64,000 bases of DNA from positions 46,984,192 to 47,048,191 of the forward strand of contig NC_133657.1 of the NCBI RefSeq assembly GCF_009905375.1, read 5' to 3'. This DNA comes from Apium graveolens. Taxonomy: Eukaryota; Streptophyta; Magnoliopsida; Apiales; Apiaceae. The position numbers and the translations under genes were made by a program. Shown here piece after piece: positions 24,501-36,355 of the stretch; position 1 is the stretch's first letter; each line of letters begins with the position of its first letter. Below the pieces are notes generated by a model. It did no database searches. It worked only from the letters and a program-made list of their open reading frames with translations, and was not told the origin of the DNA.

Positions 24501-25331
24501 TTGGCTTTATCTCAAGAGCCTTACATTGATGAAGTATTAGCTCGTTTTAACATGCAGAACTCCAAGAAAGGTTTTTTACCTTTTAAGCATGGAGTTGCTC
24601 TATCTAAGAAGCAGTGTCCTTCGACACATAAGGATATAGAGAGCATGAAAGCAGTTCCTTATGCTTCAATATGTGGAAGCTTAATGTATGCTATGTTATG
24701 TACGAGGCCTGACATCTGCTTTGCTGTAGGCATGGTTAGTAGATATCAGTCGAACCCAGGTCAGGAACATTGGAGTGCAGTAAAAACTATACTCAAGTAC
24801 CTGAGAAGGACTAAGGAGTATATGTTAATTTACAAGGCCTCAGATCTATTTCCTTTGGGATATACTGATTCAGATTTCCAATCAGATAGGGATAAGAGGA
24901 AATCAACCTCGGGATATGTTTTTACTTTGGGAGGTGGAGCCGTTATATGGAGGAGTGTAAAGCAGAAATGCATTGCAGACTCCACCATGGAGGCCGAGTA
25001 CGTGGCGGCCTCTGAGGCTGCCAAGGAGGCTGTATGGTTCAGGAACTTCCTTTTGGACTTAGATGTGGTACCTAATTTGCCTAGGAGCTTGATGGTGTAT
25101 TGTGATAACACTGGTGCTGTGGCAAATTCAAAGGAACCGCGAGACTACAAAGCAGCTAAACATATTGAACGTAAGTATCATCTCATACGAGGAATCGTAA
25201 AGCGAGGGGATATAGTTGTGGCTCACATATCATCAGAAGACAACCGAGCAGATCCTTTCACAAAGAGCTTGCCAACCAAGGTTTTTGACAAGCATGTGGA
25301 AGCGATAGGAGTCAGATGGATGGACACATAG
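24501..25331 (+). pseudogene. CopA pol, 3' part: end of RT and RNase H
   Basis: Continues the CopA frame after the SIRE insertion, open from before the junction to the TAG at 25329-25331. It contains the RT/RNase H connection (EPYIDEVLARFNM), YASICGSLMYAMLCTRPDICFAV in two parts near 24660-24730, RNase H YTDSDFQSD near 24860, KSTSGYVFTLGGGA near 24900, STMEAEYVAASEAAKEA near 24980 and AAKHIERKYHLIRG near 25156. No internal stop. Confidence 0.92.
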
Positions 25332-25390
25332 ATTTTTATGTAATAGTGGATTAAATAAACATTGATGTACACATAGAATATTTTGAGTAT

Positions 25391-25401
25391 AAGTGGGAGA
25401 T
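25391..25401 (+). other. CopA polypurine tract
   Basis: AAGTGGGAGAT directly before the 3' LTR; primes plus-strand DNA. Confidence 0.85.
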
Positions 25402-26496
25402 TGTTAGTGTATACTGAAAATATTTATTTGAAGTATGTACATTTATTTCTGGCCAGTTTATTTGAGAATCATTTGAATGTTTACATGTTGTCTAATATTA
25501 TATATTGTGAACAATCTAGTATCAAATGGGATACAGAATATTAGATTGTTAAATACGGTTATATAATATAATAAGGTTCACAGCACAGGTGGTGTTGGAC
25601 AATCCACTGGTATGGCTGTAGTATTATTTAGATTAGTTTATATTGACTAATAAATAATACTAGTATACTTTGTGTATATTGAACAGGATCAAATTTAGAA
25701 TTGTTCCCTTAATACTGATTAAGAAGGAGAACTAAGATTCTATGTTATTATTAATGCTTAGGTTCTTAATCCGGAAATAGTAATTGACACGTGTATATTA
25801 TTTACATGCTTTGATTTATATATGAAATAATCCTTTTGAATTATATCATTATATTTTGGGTGATGGAATTATATACATGGTGGATATTATTTATTGAAGG
25901 AATCCATGTCCTGATAATATTCGGGTTAATGATGTCCCCTTGAAAGCTCAAAAAGATTTAATTATGTGAAACCCTGCAGGTGGAATTTATTCTGGTATAA
26001 TTAAATAAAGGTTGAGTGGATGATCAAGGATAAAAGATATTAATTAAATAAATTATCAGTAATTTATTTAATTAATGGACATATGATATTTTAAACATGG
26101 GGAATTTAATAAGCAAATAATATTGGAACCGAATTAATTAAATTACGGTATTAGGAAAGGTAGTGCAAATATTAATTCTTTAGTGGATTGAATTAATATT
26201 TAATTACATTGGGCTAGGCTCAAGATATAATTAGAAGGCCCAACCTAATTATCCATAGTCCCTATTGTAGCCTATATATATTCTTATTCTCTTCTTGCTT
26301 GGGATTTTGTGAAAACATATTGTAGCCACCAAGGAGCAAGAAGAGAGGATAACTTGAGCAGACGGAGGCCACACTTCGCTCAAGGGAATTTGGGAATACA
26401 ATAGAAGAGCGTGAAATCAACCATTAACAAGGTAATCCTCTTTTCGTAATCTTTATCGTAAAACGTAGTAACACCCTAAGTCCGTGGTTCCCAACA
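25402..26496 (+). repeat. CopA 3' LTR
   Basis: 1,095 bp, TGTTAGTG to CCCAACA, followed by TSD CTTTT (26497-26501). About 25 differences from the 5' LTR, about three quarters of them transitions. Confidence 0.95.
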
Positions 26497-26501
26497 CTTT
26501 T
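26497..26501. other. TSD (CTTTT), right copy, CopA insertion
   Basis: Matches 6577-6581. The Ivana-like reading resumes immediately after. Confidence 0.95.
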
Positions 26502-28970
26502 CAATATATGCGGACTGATGAACGAAAATTCCTTTAGGTATATGTTCGACTTGGAGTCCAAGACCAAGTTTTGTTTTACCCAAGTCTTTCATTTCAAATT
26601 CTCTTTTCAAAATATTCAATTATCTTATTAAGTTTTATGGGGTACTAATGATATTTAAATCATCAACATATACTGCAATGATAGTAAACCCCATTTTTTT
26701 CCTTTTAATAAAAACACATGGACATATTACATTATTAATATATCCATATTTCAAATAGTACTCGCGGAGATGATTATACCACATGCGACACGATGTTTTT
26801 AACCCATATAATGATCTTCATAATTTAATTGAGCAAACCTCTCGGGGTCTTTAATTGTATGCTTTAGGCATTTTTAATCCATTAGGTATTTTCATGTAAA
26901 TGTCATTATCAAGTGACCCATAGAAGTAGGTAGTCACAACATCCATCAAATTCATTCCGAGCCTTTCTAGAATTGATAAACTTATTAAAAATCGGAATGT
27001 TGTTGCATCCATTACCGGGAAATAAATTTCTTCATAATCAATTCCCGGTCTTTATGAGAAGTATTGAGGAACAAGGCGTTCCTTATATCTCACAATTTTA
27101 TTTTTTTCATTTCTTTTACGCACAATACCCATCTATATCCAACAGGATTTACACCTTCAGGTGTTTGGACAATAGGTCAAAAACTTGGCATTTTTCAAGT
27201 GATTTCAATTCTGTCTCAATAGCATCTTTCTATTTTGGCCAATAATTTATTCTTTTACATTCATATATCGATCTAGGTTCATGATCCTCGATTTTTACAG
27301 AAATGTCAAGTGCAGCTGCATATGCGAATATATCATCCATGACAATTTCTTTTCTATTCCACCTCTTTTCTAAACTGATATAGTTTATCGAGATATCTTC
27401 ATTATCATCAATTTCAGGTGTTTGATCATCTTTTGAAGACGTCTCTTCTGTGACCATATCCAATTATTTTGGAATATTGTTACTTGGTGTATCAACTTGT
27501 TTATCAAGTTTCCTAGATTTTCTGAGAATTTTATCTTTGGATCCATTTGGTCTACCACACCTCTAGCGGACTTTAGACTCGTTTTCTAGCAAAACTTTAT
27601 TCTCTTCATCCGGAATTTTAATTTTACAAGGAGTATTAAAAGCTGGTTTTTGTGAATTTGTCACTGTCTTTACATCAGTAAATGAGTTTGAAAATGTATT
27701 TGCAATTTTGTGTAGGCGGATAATCTTTTGAACTTTAAATTTACATTGATTAGTACGGGGATAATAATGAGACAAAGACACTACATTCCACAAAATTTAT
27801 TGTCTTTCTTTTTCATATTTTGACTTATCTCACCCATATGCAGGGAAAACTGTCTCATTAAACTGACATTCAGAATATATTGCCTTAAATAAATCACTGA
27901 TCATGGGCTCCAAATATTTTATAATTGAGGGAGAGTCAAACCCAACTATAACACAAATCTTCTTTAACGTCCCATTTTTGTTCGTTGGGGAGGAGATATA
28001 GGAATATAAACTGCACACCCAAAAATTTTAAAGTGGGAGATATTTGGTTCTTGACCATTAACAAGCTATAATGTGGAATATTCGTGATAGACAATCGGAC
28101 TTAAGAGAACTAATGACGTATCATGTAATATTGCATGTCCCCAAGCAGTATTTGGTAAATTTGTTCTCAAAAGTAAAGGTCGAGCAATCAACTGCTACCT
28201 CTTAATAAAAGATTCCGCTAAACCATTTTGGGTATGAATGTGAAAAATCAGATATTCTATTCCCGATTAACATGCAATAATTATTAAAAGATTGGGATGT
28301 AAATTGTCCAGCATTATCCATTCAAATTTTCTTAATTGCATGATGCGGAAATTGCTTCTACAACCGAATTATTTGAGCAAGGAGTATGGCGAATGCATAT
28401 TACAGGTGGGACAGTAAACTAACATGTGACCAACGTGTCGATGCGTCAATAAGTACCATAAAGTACTGAAACGGTCCACTTGATAATATAATAGGTCCAC
28501 GTATATCTTCTTGAATTCGTTCCAAAAATGACGAACATTCAATCATAACTTTAACAACATGTGACGGTCTTGTTATTAATTTTCCTTGAAAGCAAGCAAC
28601 ACAAGATCTTTGGATAATGGAACAATCTTATTCTTTAAAGTATGTCCATTTTAATTCTCTATTTTTCTCTATTATTCTTCGCATCATTGTCGAGCCCAGA
28701 TGACCTAAACGATCATGCCATAGAAGAAAATTTGTCGATTATGGTAGTTTTTTATTCATCACCATGTGTGATCCAACTGGATTTATAAAAATATAATATA
28801 ATCCAGAATTATATGATGAGAGTTTTTTCATAATTTATTTCCTCCCTGAGACTATACACGTGATACATAAATATTCATCGTCATTTTCATTGCATGTGTA
28901 ATATGATAGTCATTGGGGAATATATTTTTGAAACTTAAAAGATTTCTCTTTGATTGGGTGAAAAATATTG
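26502..28970 (-). pseudogene. Ivana/Oryco-like copia: RT, integrase, pre-integrase (right half)
   Basis: Minus-strand fragments in shifting frames. Near 26500-26570 an HQSAYIE/GIFVH-type RT end matches the left half across the CopA insertion. At 27230-27463: EDHEPRSIYECKRINYWPK and a Ser/Thr/Asp-rich linker. At 27830-28018: VGFDSPSIIKYLEPMISDLF, characteristic of Ivana/Oryco integrase C-termini. At about 28300-28600: integrase core remnants (SGPFQYFMVLIDASTRWSHV, RLQ/ERIQ-type motif). At about 28640-28740: WHDRLGHLGSTMMRRI, the zinc region. Gag and 5' LTR are absent because the Tekay LTR starts at 28971; they may lie beyond the right window edge. Confidence 0.8.
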
Positions 28971-31900
28971 TGTAATACCCGGGATATTGCGTGTAATTAT
29001 TTTATTAATAAATGATTATTATGTAATTATTATGTGAATTATCTGATGATTGATATTGATAAATAGGTGTATATATGTGATTAAATGTGAGTATGATAAT
29101 TATATTATGTCTAGAATAAAATATAGATGACTGTGATATTTTTCTGGTAATTTTTGGATCGTTATTTGATTTTATAATGATTTACAGATTTAACAATTAT
29201 TTTCTGTATAATTACAAAACTATTTTATAAAATCGGGAATCGTCCAACTTCAACCGTTTTTACATTTTTACAACCCGAAACTCTTCCGAAAACTCTTTCC
29301 TAACCTAATCTCGATATTTTCAACATTTTCCATGTTTTAACTTTTTCAATCCGGATTACGGTTTGACCCGTATGCGTCCCGGCGTACAATTTTCGATACG
29401 ATAATCATTTCGCGATATCAACAAAACCTGTATTCTCAAAAGACAGGATATTATTACGTTATTTTCATATAAAGTGTTTTATAAGAAGTCCAGTTTCGAT
29501 AATTATCCAATACGGGTATCAAAACAAATCATTTTTACAGTTACTTAGCGGCTAAGCAACTAATTTAACGATCCAATACGATCCAACACGATCCAATATT
29601 CTATAATTATAAATAGCCCTTTTATTATTTCATTTTAATCGTATAATCACAATCAGTCAGTCAAAACCATTAATTTACAGAGAAAAACCCTAAAAATATT
29701 ACATTCTTGAAATTCAAACGCACGCACAAAGGCGTTATCGAACTCTGATTCAAGCGTGCAACATATCAAATCAAAGCTCTCGAAAAGCTCGTTTTGATCA
29801 ATCAGCTATTCTAGTACATCAATCAAGGTATTTTTCTTATTTAATTGTTTTATTTCGAATTTATTAAAGATTAAATTATGAAAATTTGTACTTGATGTTG
29901 TTGATATGATTTGATGATTCCATCATGTAGATAATATTTTTCTGGTCAATTTGGCAAGTTATATGTCAAAAATAGAGTTCAATAACATAGAGATAATGAT
30001 GTGTGATTCTGTAAATTGAAATTAGGGTTCTAATGGGTTGAATGTTCTTAATCCAAAATTGGGGATTTCTATTGTGATGATTCTGGGTTGAAAAGAGTTA
30101 CAACGGCTGATAGATCGTGTCAAGGGGAGTCAAATTATGGTACCCATTTTAACGGGGGGAGTCAGAGTCGACTTTGCCGGAAAAACGAGCACACCGGCGG
30201 CACATTTTTCAGTAGAAGTTTTCGGCCGTTCCTGAGAGTTTCTGTTGATTTCGAATACATGAAAAGTTTCTGGAAGCTTGCTCGTCAATTCCCTCTAATT
30301 TGTTGTGGTTTTGGATTAAATTCAGGCGACCGAAAAGCTCCATGGCGGTGGCCGTGGAGTTCCGGCCGACGGTAAAAGGAAGACGGGGACGGGGACCGGG
30401 GACCGGGGGGGGGGGGGGGGGAATTACCATTTCCACCCATGTTATTTACAAAACCTATAAACTTTATATTTCAGATTTAAAACTTATAAAAATCTGATTT
30501 AATTAATCCTATAAACTTTATTTAAAAAATTTTAAATCCTAATTATTTAATTAATTGGTTTTAGTTGATAATTAATTACTTAATTAGTCGATTAATTTAA
30601 ATATTAATTGATTAACTAATTTAATTAACTATTAATTAATTTAATTAATTTTAAATTAATTAAATTAATTATTAATTAATATCAATTGATTTAATAATTA
30701 GATTTAATCATTTAATTAGATTTAAAAATTTTGAAAAATAATTTTGAGCTTTCAGATATTATTTAAAATTATTTTCAAAGCTCGATAATTAGTATTAAAT
30801 CATCTAAAATTTCGATTCAGGTATTCGAACCCTGTTATTTAATTAAAAAATTATTCAGAGACCCATTTTAATTTCGAAAAATATTCAAAAATTCGTAATA
30901 AATACTTGGAAAATCATTTTAACCCTTAATCTTCTTTGAATAATTATTTTAATTGAATATCTTACGTGCTACGTGCTATATGTGATCCGATTGATGCATA
31001 ATTTGATTGTATGTGCATTGTTTGACTGTTTTATTCCTAACTTTCAATCCGTACCTCGGATTTGGGTGAAACGAAGGGTAGTTAGAAGCTTGTAACGAAT
31101 AAAATGAAATGAGAATGAGTATTGATAAGTACATGTGATATTTAACAGAGGAAGCAAGATGTAGAAAGGGAAAGCAAGTGGTTGACGAGTGAAAACCAAT
31201 TGCAAGTGTTAGTAAAGTGAAAGCGAATTGATAAGGCAAGTATCCTTGAACTTTCTTGTACTATAATTGCAAGTATTCTCGAACTCTCTTCTTTATGTTA
31301 CAATTATTCCAAACAGTTCTTACTCTATATTGCAAGTACTTTGAAGTACTTAACCCTAAACCCTGATTCTTATTGATCTTGAGCCATAAGCCTTATTCTT
31401 TGTAAACCATTGATTGTTGAATTCTCAAATACAAACCACACCTATGCGATACTACTCCACAAATACATATATACCACATACTGATTCTTGATACTGAATT
31501 GCTTGATATACCAACCCTCATGCTTTGTTTAACAGAGGACCAATCCTTGTAACCTTTGAACCCCTGGTCTTCTACTTTCTGATTCTTTTCTTGATTGAAA
31601 GCCAACCTTTATGATTCCATTGTTATACCTTCTTGGAATCATGAATCACCCTATGCTTCAAAATAAATATTGTTTATGATTCAGTTTATTGATTTACATT
31701 GTTTATCATATTGTTATTCTGGAATTGGATTGTTTTCAAATATGGACCAGATTCGTGGTCGGACCAGATTCGTGGTCATAATAGGAAAATATGTGCCTTG
31801 GATCCAGTATACAGAGCAAAGTTGGGAGCCTTTCTTGGGGTTAGTGCGTGACTGATCAGCAGCCTAACCTTGGTTTTTAAAATAAAAGGGAATATCCAAT

Positions 31901-32377
31901 TCTAATCATTGCTTATCAGTAAATTTGATTCCTTATATCATTTCAATTGATCATTATTAATCTCAGTGACTGTCATTATGACTTGCTGAGCTAGTTAGCT
32001 CACTCTTGCAAATCTGTTTATATTCTTTTCCAATGAAAAAAGAAACTGGTGGTAGCGAAGATCCCTAGACAAGTATGCGAGCTAGGTATCCAGGTTGAAA
32101 TGGAATAGGCTAGTAGCTGATGTTTGGCTTGGTTGTGTTGATAGTTTGTAATAAAGTTCAAAATTCAATTGTAAGATAAATAAACTGGATTTGGTATGAT
32201 TGTAATATAAATAAGGTTGTGGCTTGTGGACATACTTTAAACTATGTCGATACGTGGTTTATGGTAAGTAGGGTCATTTCATATATATTATTATATTCAT
32301 AAACAGGTTTAAATATGTTGTGCGTGTGTGTGTGTTGTGGACCCCAAACTTCTGACCCTGGTTTGGAGGGCGCTACA
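28971..32377 (+). repeat. Tekay/Del-type gypsy 5' LTR (3.4 kb)
   Basis: Starts TGTAATACCCGGG and ends GGGCGCTACA, with a PBS right after. TATA-like TATAAATAGC near 29606 followed by a CA-rich leader suggests the promoter, leaving about 2.7 kb of transcribed LTR. It contains a G-rich stretch ending in a 17-G run (30405-30421). Short ORFs inside (30088-30375 and others) have no recognisable product. Long LTRs beginning TGTAA(T/C)ACCC are typical of Tekay/Del. Confidence 0.75.
30405..30421 (+). repeat. 17-nt poly-G run
   Basis: Uninterrupted G17 preceded by GACGGGGACGGGGACCGGGGACC. G-quadruplex-prone, hypermutable and prone to sequencing error. Confidence 0.95.
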
Positions 32378-32381
32378 GGTT

Positions 32382-32393
32382 TGGCATCAGAGC
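32382..32393 (+). other. Tekay primer-binding site
   Basis: TGGCATCAGAGC, one mismatch from the initiator tRNA-Met site TGGTATCAGAGC, four bases after the LTR end. Confidence 0.75.
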
Positions 32394-32428
32394 TACAGTT
32401 TAAAGTCACTACCACAAGCGTAGATTGT

Positions 32429-33935
32429 TGTTAAGGCTAAACACGCGCTAATAATTCACGCAAGTATACGCGTTCAAAAGTAATATAGAATTATTTCTAG
32501 TTCGTTCCCAAAGAGACTGGCTTTGGTTATCTATGTAATTTCTGCACTTATGCATCGATGATATGGTTATTATCCAATGCTAAGACGATAACAAATTAGG
32601 TTGATTTTAACTATAAATTAAACTAACAATTATAACTAAGAGAGTAAAGATGGTTGTATATTATATGAGACAAACATGGGATTCTAACTTCATTAAATAC
32701 TTCATTCAATTACCTTATTGTTCTTAATCTTAGCATGCAATGGTGATGACACTAATCAGATAACACGAAATTGCTAAATGCCAACTTTCGTTACACGAAT
32801 AACATACTATCATACATCCACAAAAGTGATATAAGCTGAATAGACACCAATTATATTGAGACCCTATATGTCTATAGAATTTGACAACATAAAGGTCTAA
32901 AACACAAGTTATCTATCATGATTACACAGGGCAAGTAAGATGGTTAAAATTACCTACGAATCATGCATAACAATAACACATGAACCTATGCTAGCATGGC
33001 AAGTTCTAAATCCTTAAATTCACAGTCAATTCATTAAAGATTAACACGCTATCTTACAAGTTCACGACTCTTATAAGAGGAATAAGCACAACCAATACTA
33101 GGTTATCATACAATCACCATACACTAAGGCATCGAAACATTTTAACTAAAGAAATCCTTAAGTAAATCCGCTAGAATCCCACGATAACGATTAGCCCATT
33201 ATCGGACTCATTATCAATGTGGGTTCCGATGAAAGCATGGTATAATATAGTCTTTATACTGAATTACGTTGTTTCTATCTACTATTATCTAAAAATAATC
33301 AAGTTATTAATGACTGGACGAACCCAAGAAATAACCCCTCACGTACAAAACCTAGTATGAAATAAGAGTAAGGTTCACAAATAAGAAAACTAGCATCCAA
33401 GTTACAAATTAGAACAATGATTCACAAGTAAAAACAAGATCTTCTTCTTCTTCGTTGAATCGTGCTAACACGGTCTTCTTACGGCTCTCGTTACGCTCTG
33501 GTACGTCTCTCTCCTAAAAACGTCCTTTATTTGAATATATATAGCAGCCCATGGAATCTAGAAGTCCTCTAATTGTAATTAGAATAGAATCAGGATTTTG
33601 CAATCCCGACCCGGCGCGGCCGCGCGCTTCATTAGCGCGGGCGCGCTGCCTCTCTGACAAACTGGCGCGGCTGCGCGCTTGACCAGGGCGCGTGCACCGT
33701 ACTTCTGATTCTTCTTTTCCTTGCTACTTCGAGCCGGATTTCCATGAGCTTTTTTTCCAGCACCACCTTAACACCAAATTAGCACCAAAATAATGCTAAT
33801 TCACCTGATTACCTAGATAATGCCTGAATTGCAAAAACACTAGAAAACACGTCAAAACACTTAACAACTTGAGTACAACTACATCAATTCAAAGCTTAAT
33901 AGAGCATTATAAAGTGTCATAAATGCCACTCAACA
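32429..33935 (-). repeat. AthB 3' LTR
   Basis: 1,507 bp. On minus it runs TGTTGAGTGGCATTT to TTTAGCCTTAACA. TATA-like sequence (TATATATATTC on minus) lies at about 33531-33545, with the GC-rich palindrome array 33614-33695 upstream of it. Only about three-quarters similar to the AthC LTR by eye, so the two are different subfamilies. Confidence 0.85.
33614..33695 (-). repeat. AthB LTR GC-rich palindrome array (51-bp period)
   Basis: Units GCGCGGCCGCGCGCT (33614), GCGCGGGCGCGCT (33635), GCGCGGCTGCGCGCT (33665) and CAGGGCGCGTGC (about 33684). Unit pairs are about 21 bp apart and the pair repeats every 51 bp. Matches the internal array at 36676-36811. Confidence 0.85.
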
Positions 33936-35138
33936 TTACCCCAAACTTGAATCGATGCTTGTCCTCAAGCATAAACAGACTCAAAGAACAAGAAAGAAAA
34001 ATGCATAAATGTAACTAAATGAATGCCACGATCCCAATAGAATAACTAAACCAATCAATAAACAACATCTCAACAAATGCAGTTACTCGCATAACGATGA
34101 ATCAAATCATACAAATCAACATATAAACTAGAGACGTGCGTGTGTGCAAATGCTTACAGATATACTATCGCAACTAGATCATTAAACATGACTCATTACT
34201 CAACAAGGCAATCGCAAAGTTATAAATAAAATAAAAAGCTGGACTGAAAATAACTTATAACACTTCAATTCTTATATTGGAGTTTTATATGGATTCACGC
34301 TTTTATTCAAACAAAACAACATATTTATGCTTATTTGATCGTGCAATGAGTGAGGTCCACAAAAGACTTATGCAATAGTACCCATGTAGCGAGCGTTAGG
34401 TTAGCGTATCCCAGACTATAAAAGCCTTAGGTCACTAGGCACAAAATCCCCTAAGAACTTAATAACTCGATTACTAAAGAGCCCACTTGTGATCAATTAT
34501 ACATAACACATATTATTTTTCTTTCTTTTTTTTCTTTTTTTTTTTCAATTTCTGAACGAGTGTGTTTCGCTCCATCTCGTTCAACCCTAGACTACTTATA
34601 TAAATATGAGCCGGCTACTAGCCATTTGACACCTAGCCACAACAACTAGCAATGAAATCCAATTTTTCTCAAATTTCTAAAAATTCATGTTATTTTATTA
34701 TGAAGAAAATATCCTAAATTTTAAATATAAATAAGAGATTAAACCTCGGCAAACAAACAAACCATGATCATGATATAGCACTTAAGCAACCTATAAGACT
34801 TAGTAAAATACAAGTGTCTCTAACATGCAAATCAACTTAATATGACTCAACATCTTTAAATACGACATTGCTACACTAGCATCAATATCACAAGTCAATC
34901 GACAAAATCATCTAAGGGATCATGTAATGCAAATACATGAAATATATGAACAAACTAACATGAAAGCTATCAAAAATAAAAAAAAACTACATGGCAAAAT
35001 ATGCAACTATATGAACTAAACTATTATGAATATGCAACTATATGCGACTCACACAAAACATATTCCTTCAACTACTACCGCTAAACTTAAAATATTCACG
35101 ATCCTCAATGAAGGTAATAGTAAGGAATTCAAGCATAC
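33936..35138 (-). other. AthB 3' UTR with PPT and conserved pyrimidine/hairpin block
   Basis: No ORF. PPT on minus (AAGTTTGGGGTAA, about 33936-33949) abuts the LTR. The block at about 34380-34640 is also present in AthC (46060-46335) and, on the plus strand, in AthA (42190-42520): a CCCAGACTATAAAAG segment, TCACTAGGCACAAA, a T/C-rich run, and an arm pair GAACGAG/CTCGTTC flanking TGTGTTTCGCTCCAT. Directly after the ORF3 stop (about 35070-35090) is a decayed second PPT-like sequence. Confidence 0.65.
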
Positions 35139-36355
35139 CTAATCAGAATCAGGCTCCTCACCCTCAACGGGTGGAGTGTCAGATGTGTTCGGAGGTGGAT
35201 ACACGGAATTCTCACAAAAAACTGGCTACTGGATGTCAACACCGGTGGCTCTAAAAGTTGTCCCCAATGCTTGGGTGAGATCTCGTGCAAACTTGTTGTG
35301 GATGTCATGCATCACATCCATCCTCCTTTCCAGATGCTTGTACTGCGTCATGCTCATGCCAGCTCCCATATCAGCTCCTTCCTCCTGCTCATGTGCCTGC
35401 TACGATGGCCCCGCCTCATCTCCTAGCTGAGATCTCCATGCAGCCCTGCTCGCCTAAGTGGCACCAGCAGCTTGCCTCCCACCAAGTAGATGGTCAAAAG
35501 TATAACTAAGCCCCTATAGATCGGGCTTGCCTCCATCCTATTCTTGCATTGTGGCCAAAGTAGTGCACTTAATAGGAGCACTTGGGAGCTGCAACTGCTC
35601 ATGTGCGAGCTAATAAACACCAACTGTCACGCAAAGCTTCGTCATAACTGACGCATATGGAATACACCTCGTGGTACTCCTTCTCAAGAACTTCAGAATC
35701 CCCTGATAAATCACCATCCCAAGATCCACATAATCGCCCTGAAGAATGCCCCACAACAGCCGTGCACGCTCCACAATAATCTCATGCACATGAGAAGATG
35801 GTATGATGTTAGCACAAATAAACGTGTTCCATACACGGGCAAACCTGGTCATGCTGGAAGCCGGGAATGTAGAATACTCAGTAGTGCCCCTCTTGATCTT
35901 CCAATGAGTATCGGGTTGGCACAGTGTAGTAACAATAAGATCCAGATCAAAGTCCCCTGAGTCTTATCATTCCAAATGTCCTGCCCGGGCTTCCTCGCGG
36001 GCTGCTCAATCACCGTCCTAATAGTCTCTGCAATGTACTCCACAGTCCTCCCTCGAACCACCCTGAAGCCATTCTTCTCGGCCTTCATGTTCGAATTGAA
36101 ATCGAGAACAACACTCATGGGCACAGATGCGGGTGCCTCGCAAAAAGGAACCCATCCCATCTTCAGAATCATCTCCAACAGCTGACCATCCTTCCCTGAT
36201 GGCAAAAAATCTCGCTCCTTGATGTTCGGCTTCGAAAGAAGCCTCGTATACTCCGCTTCAGCCTCCGGAGTAGAGAACCTCGGCCTTATACCAGCCATAC
36301 TTGAAGAATCGGTGGTGCTGCTGCTTACTTGTGTTCTTTATCTCTTGGGTGGCAT
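35139..36355 (-). pseudogene. AthB ORF3: plant-transposon-protein-like, frameshifted
   Basis: Start ATG at 36353-36355 (MPPKR, then a TAA where AthC has Ser). The frame is open again from 36298 (MAGIRPRFSTPEAEAEYTRLL) to about 35940; after a frameshift, 35852-35610 has RVWNTFICANIIPSSHVHEI and ERARLLWGILQGDYVDLG. The C-terminal tail (about 35340-35142) has RRMDVMHDIHNKFARDLTQALG and ends near EGEEPDSD. It resembles the family annotated as 'putative plant transposon protein' (Pfam PF20167, from memory), not a viral envelope: no signal or membrane segment. Homologous throughout to AthC ORF3 (46738-47924). Confidence 0.75.

Larger units (their letters stand above)
6582..26496 (+). mobile_element. 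CopA: full-length copia retrotransposon carrying a nested SIRE element
   Basis: Complete structure: 5' LTR 6582-7675, PBS, 1.5-kb leader, one gag-pol frame, PPT 25391-25401, 3' LTR 25402-26496 and matching TSDs. Without the nested element and one TSD copy (12336-24500) it is about 7.75 kb. By eye the two LTRs differ at about 25 positions in 1,094 bp (about 2.3%), mostly transitions. It sits in the Ivana-like pol on the opposite strand. The lineage is Tork/TNT-like or a relative; not assigned with confidence. Confidence 0.95.

Noticed and set aside
26973..27245. Plus-strand ORF of 90 codons
   Set aside because: Antisense shadow of the minus-strand Ivana-like RT region.
30088..30497. Overlapping ORFs in the Tekay LTR
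   Set aside because: Short, no recognisable domain, low complexity from the G-rich tract, and inside an LTR.
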